Of a DNA stretch of 64,000 bases, positions 38,394 through 50,438 are shown piece by piece; within the stretch, counting starts at the first letter, position 1; each line of letters opens with the position of its first letter. A program made the position numbers and the translations under genes. A model generated the notes under the pieces. It searched no databases, was not told the DNA's origin, and saw only the letters and a list, made by a program, of their open reading frames with translations. The DNA lies in NCBI GenBank assembly GCA_028023455.1, contig JAQFVV010006197.1, forward strand, positions 15,433,254 through 15,497,253, read 5' to 3'. The stretch is from Epiperipatus broadwayi (Eukaryota > Onychophora > Udeonychophora > Euonychophora > Peripatidae).

Positions 38394-38643
38394 TAAAGAA
38401 TAAGTATAATAATTTGATTTTGTATAATATATAATTATGAAATGTTAGGTGGCAGTAAAATCAATTGTAAAATGAAATTGATTACTGAAAAGATGAAATT
38501 TGACTAATTCCTATTGTATTAGTCAAGAATTATTAACAGAGTAGAGAAAGAGTCAAAAGTAAAATGAAATTTATTTTTCATGAAAATGTTTATTTGAATC
38601 AATGTAGTAGTAGAAAGAAAAGGTCTTTTGAAGAAAGTATTAA

Positions 38644-38770
38644 TACTATAGATTTTGATATAACATGCATAAATAACTTAATACATAAAGTTTAAAGGTA
38701 GAATTCTGTAGAGATATGTATTACCCATTCTTTATTTACAATTATTTATTCAGTATAATAGTTTTCAATC
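38644..38770. repeat. Direct repeat, copy 2 (partner 34795-34915)
   Basis: See partner. It lies between the protease-like remnant and a 2.9-kb AT-rich stretch (38770-41690) in which I recognise no coding motif. Confidence 0.7.
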
Positions 38771-41692
38771 CATACCAACATTTTTACTTATATAGATTTA
38801 TCAGATTCAGTAAAAATTGCAATAGTAATACATTTAACCTTAATTTATTTTCATTACAGTGCTCCTTTAAAAGCTAAATGTGTTACTCTGTATAGAATTC
38901 TGGTAAATAAAAGAAAGAACAATTATTAATTACAAGATAATAATTTATTTCAAAATTATTATTATAATAATGTATTTTAAATATAAATATTTATTATTAA
39001 ACATTCTATTTAAATTCAAGTAATAATATATATTAAAATCATAATTATATTTAATATTTCAGTTTTAAAAAATGATTTAAATTAGTTTTGTTTGTAAAAT
39101 ATTTATTAATTTTAATTATTTTAAATATAGACAGAAGAATATTTATTTAAAAGTAATGATAGTTGATATGGGATATTGACCAATGAAATTGAATTAAGTA
39201 GTTTTCTGATGTCACTTTGTCATGGGTTTTTAAGAAAAAGTGGGCAGACACTGGGGAATCAATTCATTAAAAAATAAAGTGAAGAGCTGTTACAATTTTT
39301 TTTGTAAAAAGTATAAAAAAATTTAAATATTAATTTTTAAATGGTAAAACAGTTAAAAGCTGTCTAATGATATAATTATAGCATTGAGTGAGTTTAAACC
39401 AGTTTCTTTATTATGACTAATTATAGTCCTGAAAGTCGACTCATAACTAAAATGATACCTAAAGGAATTCTAAAAGAAAAGCTAAAGTTATTATTGTTTG
39501 GAATAACCATGAAAAAGAAAGGAAACTTAAAAGGAAATTTATCTGCTATAGGTAAGAAAACATTGGTTTATGTATACCAGAGTAAATAATTTTATTAGTT
39601 ATGTATTAAAACCAAGGAACAAATATAAAATACAGAGATATAAATTTCCAAAACTTCTAAAATTAGTTTATCGAATTTTAAAAGTAATGACTTTGAATAG
39701 TGATGAATTTAGTTGAAACTAATATCCTTGTTGAATTAAATAATTGATATGTTATGAATAGCTTGAAAAAAGTAAAATAAAATATTTAGCATATACTTAA
39801 TGATGAATAAATGATAGAACCATTAAAAAGAATTAATATTTATCATGTTCTAATATAAGATGAAATCTGATCTAAATGATGATTACTTTTATATTAGCAA
39901 ATATAGTTATATTAACCTAAGAAAAGAATAGTAAAAAGGATAAAAGATTATATGAGAGTCTGTTGAACTTTTAATAGTGAATACCAATAATAAAGATGAT
40001 ATATTATGCTGCTAAAAAGTTATCTGAAGTTATTGATGTGTATTTAAAAACTTATGAAACTATTAAATAAAGAGAAATGAAGGAATAATTTGACAAAAAA
40101 TTATTGATGTATTTTAAAGTTTTTAACATGGGAAAATTAATGTTAAGATTTAGTGTGAATATCCATTAATCTATTTTGTTAGTATATTATTACAGTGGAT
40201 ATTTATGTGCATTTAACTTTAAATCCATCTAGATTGGAAAAGTCATTAAGGATGCATCAAATTTAGAAACTTTTATCAAATTGTTGTTAGGATTTTTTTT
40301 TTTTTTTTAATGTTTTACTTAAATGTATGTGTGTTAACAAAAAGAAGAGATGAGAAATACAAAGCTTGGTAGGAATTGTGAAAATTGATTTGGTTACCAT
40401 GGTGATATTAAAATAGGAGGTGAAACTGGTTCTCTTTTTAAAAAGAAAAAGAGAAAAAGATTTCTTTTTAATATTGATATTTTTTTTTTTATAAATGTAA
40501 TATTGTGTATTAGGTTTAGCAATTCTTCAAATAATTTTGATATGCCAATAATAACATAAGATTAAGGAATATTAATCTATTATGATTCGTTTTTATTTTT
40601 AAAAAAATGAAGAGTATGCTTAGAGTATGAAGAGAGTATACTGAGTTATATAATAAGTGTGTGATAAAATATATTTTAAATGAGTTTAAAATATATTATA
40701 ATAAAATATATGTGATAAGTGGACTGAAATTTTGAGGGTGGAAAAAAGATTACGGGATTCTATGAAAATCATAATAAATGTACTATAAAGTATAATGTTA
40801 TCTATAATAGTATGAAATAGTGAATGATAATGTGCAAAAATAATTATGATCTCATTAGTTATATTAGAAAAAATATCATATTGGCAATGGTAAAGGTAAA
40901 ATATTTGTTAACAACAGGAAGATTAGATTATACTATTGGTCCAGAGGTAGTTTACAGTAGTAAATGCTAAGGTATAGTATGGAAAGATAAGTTGAAATTC
41001 CAGGAGAGAACATAAAAATACCATCCGGAAAAACTGATTAGATAGTTTAAGGGGATTAATCTGTATGATATCCATGTTTTATTAAAAGATGATTAGATGA
41101 CCTTCCACAGAAACATGAGGGTTGCATATACTGTAAGGACATATAGGCCAGGAGAAATTGGGATAAGATCATTAGGAAAAATGACTAACTGCCAAAATAT
41201 GATACCTCATATACTATATTTTGATATAGTATTTTAAATAAAATCAGTTTCTTATCAGTGTCTGTGATATAAGAATGTAATAATCATAGAAAGTTGACTA
41301 GATATTTTTAAGAATTTTTTAGTTTTTTTTCTTCCTAAGTTTTGTCAGATAAGCATCAAAGTCATAAGATCATATGCAAAACAAATGCTTTGTGTTCATT
41401 TAAAATCTGAATAAATTTTTGTGTAAATAATGATACCTAAGATCAAAATAAGCCAGAAAATATAAATGAGAAAGAAGAATACATAATAAGAATGATAGTG
41501 TATGAAAAAGAATGCTTGATTTCATTATTCAGTTTTAAAAAAGAGAAAAAAAAAAAAGGGCAAAAACATTATTTACATTGGGGGTTTTTTTTTTTTAATA
41601 TTATTACAAAACACTAATTTTGCCAATAAAATAATAGCACCATATGTTCATATAGATTTTGAATATGAATTCTAATTAAAATTTTATAAATT

Positions 41693-42848
41693 TATTGAAA
41701 TAGTTGAAATTATAAAATAGAAAGTAACTATGGAAAGATGACTAAAAAGATAACCACAAGATAAATCATGGACTTTAAAACTTTAATAGTGTTAAATATT
41801 TATTATATATATGTGATGGTAATGAGGATGAATTTATTATTTTAATGAACTAAATAATAAATACAAGCTGAAGGATAGAATGATTATTATTTTATTTGTT
41901 ATTAGTGTAAATAATTTTTTTGTAAATTTATGAATATTTAAATAATTATTTTATTAATTAATTATGTAATATAATGTTTATATCTGTTTATTATTAATTA
42001 TGATTATTGTAAAATAAATGAGTATTTTTAATTAAAGTTTGTACTAGTAATTTTATTGCAATTGAGAGTTATTTCCCTCACAAGGTCATATCCATAAGTC
42101 AAGTGTTGGTGGCACGTGGTCACTTAGCTGCCTTACAGGCAGTTGTCCCAGATTCGCTTCCTGGCTGATGCTTTGACACATGGGGGGAAAAGGTTATATC
42201 CATAAAGCAAATAATCCACATAAAATTATACATAGCATATATTTATTACATGTTTTATCTAAAGAGTTATATTCAAGAATTTATAATTGATACATTAAAG
42301 GGAATTTGTAGTACTTCATATTTTTATTAAACATAAAAGAATCTTGAAGATTTATTTGAAAAATACTATTAAGTATTACAAAATGGAGAACATATAATAG
42401 AAATTAATAGTAGTTTTGAGAATCAAATTCTGATTTTGAAATCCAGTTTTGAAATTTATTTTATATAATAAATTTAGAAGTATTATATTATTTCAAAGTA
42501 CAAGTTACTGATAGAATATATTATAATGTTTGTAATTCTGGATATAATTACAATGGGTAAATGCTAAATAATTGTATTTAATTGAGTTAGATTTAGCAGA
42601 TAATAATTGGATGATAAAGCTTCTAAATGATAATTGTTATTTGTATAAGTATAAAAATAAATCTTGGGAAAGTAAATTAAATTATTTAAGTAAAAGTAAT
42701 GAGTAGATAGTGATGCTAATCTTTATGTCTTATTATTATAATTAAATTCATTTTCAAATAGGAGGTTAATTAATGTTTGTAATGGTAAGTGTGATTTTTA
42801 ATTAAATGGTTGGATCCCAATAAAATTTCTTTTTCGGTTCAATTATTT
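41693..42848 (+). repeat. Right terminal repeat, first part
   Basis: Direct copy of 35652-36760, carrying a SINE at 42098-42189 and cut at 42848 by the Merlin transposon. It also lacks about 30 bp near 42290 compared with the left repeat. Confidence 0.8.
42098..42189 (+). mobile_element. tRNA-Gly-type SINE inserted in the right terminal repeat
   Basis: 92 bp starting GTCAAGTGTTGGTGGCACG and ending ATGCTTTGACACATGGGGGG plus A. It is flanked by 16-bp duplications, AAGGTCATATCCATAA (42082-42097) and AAGGTTATATCCATAA (42190-42205). The left terminal repeat at about 36047-36064 has this site once and no insert, so the insertion and its duplication are directly shown. The T-arm region CAGATTCGCTTCCTGG has the same TTCGCTT loop as the 21.8-kb copy. 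Confidence 0.92.
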
Positions 42849-43149
42849 GGTAGTAGTTTGCTAGACAAAGATGCTGCCTGATGTGCCGTTATTATGACAA
42901 AACTATAATATATTAACATTCCCAGGCCATCTATTTTAATCATTTCGTGGTGTTTTTTTTTAGTCAAAAAAAATAAAATACAAAAACCGTGTTTTTTAAC
43001 TTTTTTTTTTTTTTATTAACATAAACAAATTAAATGAAATGAAATCAACAAATCTAAAATAAAACCAACAAATTTCAATTTTCTTACATTTTTTTTTTTT
43101 TTGTGTGTTAAGCTTTTAAAAAAAAATAATAATAATAATCGTAACAAAA

Positions 43150-44400
43150 ATAAAAGTTCTTACATTTTCATTTTTACATAGAAACAGCAACAAATACTAA
43201 AATAGTTTTAAAGTTATTCTGCTTTTTTTTTAACATGCTATTTGTTTTAAAAAACAATTTTCAATTTTATTAGCCTTTTTGATTTTGTGTTACACTGCTT
43301 TTTTTTTTTTTTTTTTTGGTTTAAAAATCAATAATCGGAACGAAAACTAAAAGTTCTTAGTCTTTCTTTTACATTTTCATTTTTACATAGAAACAGCAAG
43401 AAACTAAAATGGTTTTAAATTTATTACGCTTACCATGCTATTTGTTTTAAAAAAACAATTCTCAATTTGATTAGTCTTTTTTTGTGTTACTCCACTTTTT
43501 TTTTGTTTAAAAATCAATAATTGGAACAAAAAGTAAAAGTTCTTAGTCTTCCTTTTACATTTTCATTTTTACAGAGAAACAGCAACCAATACTAAAATGG
43601 CTTTAAACTTTTTAAGCTTTTTTTTTTTAACATGCTTTTTTGGTTTAAAAAAATAAATTGCAATTTTATTACTGTTTTTTTGTGTTACCCGCTATTTTTT
43701 GTTTCAGAAATAATGGCAACAAAAAGTACAACTTAGTAGCCTTTATGCTTACCATGCTATTTGTTTTAAAAAACAATTTTCAATTTGATTACATCTTTTT
43801 TGTGTGTGTTATGCCGCTTTTTTTTGGGGGGGGTTTAAAAATCAATAATCGGAACAAAAAGTAAAAGTTCTTAGTCTTTTACATTTTCATTTTTACAGAG
43901 AAACAGCAACAAATACTAAATTGGCTTTAAACTTATTAAGCTTTTTTTTTTTAACATGCTTTTTTGTTTTAACCAAAAAAAATTGCAATTTTATTACTGG
44001 TATTTTGTGTTTCACCACTATTTTTTGTTTCAGAAATAATGGCAACAAAAAGTAAAACTTGTTAGCCTTTACGCTTACTATGTTATTTGTTTTAAAAAAC
44101 AATTTTCAATTTGATTACATCTTTTTTTGTGTGTTACGCTGCTTTTTTTTTGGGTTTCAATAATCGGAACAAAAAGTAAAAGTTCTTAGTCTTTCTTTTA
44201 CATTTTCATTTTTACAGAGAAACAGCAACAAATACTAAATTGGCTTTAAACTTATTAAGCTTTTTTTTTTTTTTAACGTGCTTTTTTGTTTTAACCAAAA
44301 AAAATTGCAATTTTATTACTGGTATTTTGTGCTTCACCGCTATTTTTTTGTTTCAGAAATAATGGCAACAAAAAATAAAACTTGTTAGCCTTTCTTTTTT
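43150..44400. repeat. Subterminal tandem repeats of the Merlin element
   Basis: A recurring block contains TTACATTTTCATTTTTACA, GAAACAGCAAC and AATCGGAACAAAAAGTAAAA. It occurs at about 43163, 43377, 43562, 43886 and 44206, with period about 185-325 bp. The pieces explain the short overlapping open frames on both strands here; none is a gene. Confidence 0.85.
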
Positions 44401-44763
44401 AACTATAAACAACAACAAATTACATAAAAAAGTATTACAAATAATATGCTTCTTGAGTTTTTAAAAAACAGTTTAAAACTTTTGAACCTTTTTTACAATA
44501 ACAACAACCAAAATGAAAGAGCAACAACTTTAAAAACTATTACCCAATGAATACTTTAAACCGGTTTTCTTTTCAAAAAAGAACTACAACAACAAATCTT
44601 AAATATCTTCAAAATACATGAGCAATTTCAAACGGTATTTGTAAAAAGGAAATTTTTGTTAGATAAACATTAAAAAATGAAAACATTTGTAAAAAAATAA
44701 ACAAGTCAAAAGAACAACAACAATAAATATTCAAAATAACTTTGATTTATATGAAGAACTTCA

Positions 44764-45725
44764 AATGCTATTTGTAAAATCCTTCTGGGAGTGCCGTGTC
44801 AAAGACATCTCTGAAAGGATGGCCAGGAAAACATCTTCATCCTTGTGGAGACGTCGCCACATAAATTCTGCAAAGTAGTTTGGCAGAAGTTGACAGTGAA
44901 TTCCATGTTGTTTCCTATTTTTCCACTTTAAAAGGCCCCTAAGATGCTCAATGGTTTGCGTGTGAGCGCCTGTGGAAGGGTCCACAAAGTTGTAGGTGTG
45001 ATTCACTGTCAGATGATGGAATCCTGATGCCTCAAGATCAGCAGACTTATAACCCTTTCAACAGTCTGAGAAGATAGTCGATCCGGACTTGACGTTGTCT
45101 TTCAGGGCCTGGGAAAAGTGTGGATGCAGATCAGCAAGGAACACATTTCAAGAAACATTCACATCTCACAGCACACACCCCCCAAAAAAAATCTACTGTT
45201 GAGATAGTACTCTTCCCTGATGGTTTCTCCTCCTGCTAAAGAGTTTTATCCACCTCAACTGTCAAACCGGGCCTGCCAATTTGACAGCATGGTAGAGATG
45301 CCAAACTCTCAGAACACAGCTCTTGCAGACCATTGGTCTAATGTAAAATGGCATTTCTGCCAATCAACAGTTCTATCTGGACGGCTTGGACACTCAGCTG
45401 TTCGTGGCTCCAATAATATGTAACACGTACTGCTTGAACCAATGGTATTCTGGAACCATCAAACCAACTCCTCTTTCAAACAGAACACGTTCGCTTGCAT
45501 GAACGCAACGGACAGCGAAATTGAGCGGTTCCTTTAGAACAGATTGACTTCATTGCTGATCCACAAATGCATTTCTTTGAATGTGGAAGCACCTTGATTC
45601 TTTGCAAATATGACAGCATCTGATTTTGTTGCTGGTAAATCACAGAATCGAACAAGATGTTTTGGCATTTCCTGCGTCATTTTGTTGGTCTCATGGAATG
45701 TTACAGACAGTATGTTACTTGACAC
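44764..45725 (-). pseudogene. Merlin transposase pseudogene
   Basis: Read from 45725 downward. The N-terminal frame is open to 45534. Then come a degraded Cys/Trp region, a segment with GLTVEVDKTL (first catalytic-type Asp at 45248-45250), GSTIFSDC (second acidic block) and HHLTVNHTYNFVDPSTGAHT followed by QTIE (44900-45010), and finally NYFAEFMWRR. This order matches the DDE core of Merlin/IS1595-type (ISXO2-like) transposases. An in-frame TGA at 45058-45060 sits where the family usually has Trp after SD-C. Other stops and frameshifts lie at about 45150-45500. The enzyme would cut and paste the element; this copy cannot be active. Confidence 0.88.
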
Positions 45726-46168
45726 GTTATCTAATTCAAACTATCTTCACACATCTATCTGGACAAGGTTTTGCCGCTTCAAACTTCAATACAGAATGGT
45801 GTAAAGAGTCGGATAATTATTACTTAAGAAAATCGCAATACTTCAATAGTAAAAAAAAAAAAGTTAAATAAAAAAACTATTTTCATAAAAATGTATGAAG
45901 TATGTGAATTCGCAAAAATTATTTACTGCGATGCGACAAAGTGACCTGCAATCTGTAACAACACAAATGTATTATTATAGTAAACGCGGGTTTGAACATG
46001 CTGTACTGTGATGCGACAAAGCAGCCTGCAATCTGTAACACAACAAAAATTGTGTATTATAGTAATTATGGGTTTGAACATGCTGTTGGCTGCGGAAACG
46101 GCATTTTTATGTGCTTTAGCACATAAACAGCACCATCAGGTGGCGTCTTTGTCTAGCAAACTACTACC

Positions 46169-46600
46169 AATTAGATAATTATCAATATAATTATTATATT
46201 TTAGAATAGAATAATTATGATCCCTGAGATATCCCTATGTTAATTATTTTAATTTAATGCAGTTTTTTTTAATATTATTTTTAGTTTCTTAAATTATAGA
46301 ATACTTAAGTCATTATTTAAAATGAAATATGTTACCCATTGTTTGTTGCTAGGATTTTCCTAATGATTACAATAGCATAGTAGCAGGAGAATTTTTACAA
46401 TAGCAATGTCATTGTGAAATGTATTTTATATACTTCTCAATGTTAAAACCTCTATGTTGTAATCGTCCCTAACATCTATCTTATGTTTTATGTATCGTAA
46501 GCAAACCCAATAGAGAGTCTTATACCTTATTGTTATTATACTTGATTGTTTATTATTGAGCTAGCATAGTAGATAGTAAAGAAGGTATCGTATATGTTGA
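46169..46600 (+). repeat. Right terminal repeat, second part
   Basis: Continues the right repeat after the Merlin insertion and matches 36745-37118, ending GTATATGTTGAACA. Confidence 0.8.
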
Positions 46601-49600
46601 ACAAAAAAAATAATTAAAATATATAATTTTAATAATTATATTTTTTTTTGGTCAGCCTTTTAGTTAGCCTGTTTCTTTTAATTGTAAAGATATTGCAAAA
46701 AAATCATATTTATGTGGGAAGTGTCTTAAAATTGTAATAAATATACAATTATTTTTGCATACCTTTTCCAAGTCAATTTCATGATATTTAAAATTTGGTT
46801 ACTAGAATTTATATGTATATAATATGAATCAGAATGTCAAATTGCATTACATATCTTCACAATTTATGCATGCTTAACATTCTGTAAGTAATAATTCAAA
46901 TATTAATGAAAATTTTCAACTAAGATGTAGTGAAGGCAACTGCCAATTAAAACTGGTAATTTAAGGTAAAGCCACATGAACTAGCAATAACATATAGTTT
47001 TTACTTTGCACTTTGAATTTTAATGGACGGTTGATTTGGTCTTAGCTGAAAATTTTTTTAAATTATTATATGGAAATTCCTATTTATGTTTTAGTGTTTT
47101 CATCTGTAAATCCATAAAAGTCCCAAATTTAATTTACATTATATGTATAGACATTCCTCCTTTGATTAGTACTTAGGCAAAAGCAATGTAAAAATGAAGT
47201 CAATTTACTATTATATAAAATTAGATAGGTGAAAATATAAATATTTTAAATAAAAGGAAATTTTATTAATAATTTATTTTTAGATTCAAAAATATTTTTT
47301 TTTAAATAAGTCACATTTATTTCAAGTAAAAGAATAGGTTGTTCTAATCTTCTCACTTTCTTTTCCTATATTCATTCAATCAGTAATTCAACTTTTCATA
47401 ACATAAAATTTTAATTAGCTAGTTGTAATTGTGTGAATTACAGGGCATTTTCCATTATCATTTAAATTTATTTTTTATATAATATAATTTATAAAAATTT
47501 TAAATATATATTTATAATGTAGACTTTCCTAGAATTTACAATACGTCATTCTTCTTATTTGATATTAAATGTATGTAAATAAATCATTTTTATATAGCGC
47601 GATGTTTGAAAACTGTAATATTTAAAACAGCAAAAGACTTTATCATGTGGTTGAGTGTTAGTATTCATTCATTTATAGTTAAAATCTTCAAAGTGCATGT
47701 GCAACAGCGTAATGCTGTTTTAAATATTAATGTAGACTTTTCTAGATCATTTATGTAATGTTTCAAGTTAAAAAAGAGTTTTGGAAAACATTGGGTTACC
47801 AATGAAAAGACTTTTTCATTATTACAAATAAATGAATTAGTTTACTAAAAGTTTTTTTAAAAATCTGATCTGCAGACATGGAAAAATTTTCTGCAGAAGT
47901 GGCCAATCCAGTATTTGATGAAGTCTTATTCATTCGTTGGGTTTGCAATGATTTCTAAACATAAATAGTGACAGATTTTTCCCTCATTTTTTTTCTTATC
48001 AAAATGTTAACAAATAACAATGAAAAAAGTGGAAAATAAACTTATCTTAGACTTTTTTTTTCTTAACTATCTTAATAAATTTATTTCCAGTGGATAGGAA
48101 CATGAATTAAATAAAAATTCTCCACAATACGGGAATTCTCGTTTTGTGGAGATCATGGGAATAATTTACCTATGTTAGCCAAGAAATAAATGCAATTTAT
48201 ATGTTTTTAACTTTCATTAGTTAAATTTCTGATAAAAAAAAATGAATGAAAATATGGTACAGCATACCACACTATTGCTATTAGTTTAGAAGTCATCATA
48301 ATAGCTTTCAAGAAAACAACATTAGTTCTCAAAAAGATGAATAAGATTCCCTCAAAATGTTGGCTGACCATCATGGAAGATAATTTTTTAATATCTGCAT
48401 AATATTCTTTTTAATGACTTTCCATCAATCTAATCTATTTTGTTCTGATCATGAGAAATTCTTCATTTATGGAAAACTTGTTGCAATATACACCCCAAAG
48501 TTTTTTTTTTTTAATTTCATCTTTTGGTCATGAAAACTTTCACTAGAACATAATATATATTTATGCTATTATTCATTTATGTTTACAATTTTTATCCAAA
48601 ATAAAAATTAAATTGTGAATTACTGATATTTAAAATAGAAATCATCCTAAAAGAGAAATTACTCAAAAAAAATTTTTCAGTATTGGAGAAGTATGGTATT
48701 TGGGTCAAAAGTTATATCATGTTTACATTTTTTTTTTCATTCACTATGAATCCATAAAAAAAAAACACAAGCTATTAAGTAATTTAGGAGGGAGGGGACT
48801 TGAGAACATCAAGTATTTTAGAATCAATACTGATATTCTAAAATAAAAAAATGTTAACTAATTGAAGAAATTGATGTGGACTGCAGCATTGTAAGTGGAA
48901 GATTTGGAGTAACAGTATTCCTATTAGAATGTCTATTAATTTTCTGCCTAACAGAGAAAAATTTAAGTTTGTTAAGAATTTGTTAAAGTTATAAATCTAA
49001 TTAATGTAAAAAAATATATCATTTATGAGCAAAATTGTATAAATAATTTTGTGCATATGTTTACATTAATCAGTCCATGCCTCCATTTATCTTTTAACAT
49101 TTTCAGAAAAAGATAATATAGAAAAGTTTTCACACACACTTATTGTTTAACATTTGATTTGAATACTAAGCCATTATCTCCATTCTTGTTTTTCATCGGT
49201 TTGTATGCCACCAGATTGCAGGGAAACTTGGAATTCCTACAATAGGGAAATTTAGTGTTAAATGATATTACATCTTTAATATTTATAATACTCATATGAT
49301 AATTAGGCCACATTCATATATTTTTCTAATATTTATTTTACAAATCAAAATATGAATTAATCATTTATATTATCTATATCGTATGGTTTAGTAGTAGTAT
49401 GCCCATACTCTTACATTAGCGTACAAACTTACTTCACCTACTGGTATGTATTAAAATTTAAAGTCTGATTAGATTATTTTAAGTTTATCAAAGATAATAA
49501 TTAATTTCTATAAACAGAATATTAAATAAGAATTGAAAACCAACAATAGATTTAGAAATTTTTCTTTTTTTTTTTTAATCAATTGTTTGCACAGTTAAGA

Positions 49601-49897
49601 ATTATATTCCTTTTTTTAAAAAAAAAAAAAATTTACAACTGTTAATCAATGATTGATTTTGGGAGTAGGCAACTTTATTCCATGTCAATCAGTATTGCAT
49701 TATATTGTTTTGGTATAATAATTAATTTTATTTTATTGTTCAAATTACTTGTGTCATTGTCTTTCTTATCAAATAAAAAGAAATCAAGAATTTTATAAGT
49801 AAATATTTTTCTTCTAATATAATTTTGTGGCTGAGCAATATTATTCTGCATATGTTCATAAATGTGCTCAGGCTGACTGTGCAATATATATTGTAAT
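46601..49897. other. Unannotated AT-rich DNA
   Basis: No gene seen. Positions 47528-47640 are copy 2 of the dispersed repeat found at 6078-6190 (CTAGAATTTAC, TATGTAAATAAA, TTTTTATATAGCGC). Long A and T runs near 49560-49635 can fold into a hairpin. Confidence 0.55.
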
Positions 49898-50438
49898 GGT
49901 CAAGTTTTGGACCTTCGCGTAACATACTCCAGAATCCAGGCATAGACCAAAGCTGACTGGAGTGAGATGGTGAAATCTCGAATCCAACCAGGCTTCAACT
50001 CATTTATTCAATACTCTAAAAATGGCATATTGGGTTACACTCAGTTTCCATTTCTTCACAGCCGGCATAGGGCAGGGAGAAATATGAGATTCAGGGGTTA
50101 ACTTCACATAAATTATCTAAATTATAATAAACTAATGGCATGGTATTGGAGGTAACGTTCATGATTTATCATTAATGCATAGATCGCTCATCAATATTAT
50201 ATAAATAAGTAGGATTGAATTGGATTGAAATTAGGCAATGAGAAATCATATGAAAGCAAAGTAATTTAAATATATATATATATTTATTGGTTAACACAGG
50301 TATTATGGTAGATGAGAAAATTAATGATCACTGAAGTTATGCCTATAATGAAATGCCAAATCCTATTTTTAGGGTTGTGGTTGCGCTTCCATAAATAATT
50401 ACCTCGGTAGACTATTCATTATAACATTATTAGAGATA

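Larger units (their letters stand above)
42849..46168 (-). mobile_element. Merlin DNA transposon with broken transposase
   Basis: The element is 3320 bp. Its terminal inverted repeats are about 42 bp, beginning GGTAGTAGTTTGCTAGACAA at both ends. It is flanked by 8-bp duplications, AATTATTT (42841-42848) and AATTAGAT (46169-46176); the uninterrupted left terminal repeat has AATTACTT followed by AATTATC at the matching place. Merlin elements have 8-9 bp duplications and an IS1016-like DDE transposase, both seen here. It inserted into the right repeat of the older LTR-type element. Confidence 0.93.
35652..46600 (+). mobile_element. Degenerate LTR-type retroelement with nested insertions
   Basis: Two direct terminal repeats of about 1.4-1.5 kb (35652-37118; 41693-42848 continuing 46169-46600) flank about 4.6 kb of degraded coding DNA with Gag-like and protease-like pieces. 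The right repeat was later interrupted by a SINE (42098-42189) and a Merlin transposon (42849-46168). I found no clear target-site duplication or TGG primer site, and no reverse transcriptase or integrase motif. The class is thus inferred from repeats plus gag and protease traces. The exact left boundary is approximate. Confidence 0.65.
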
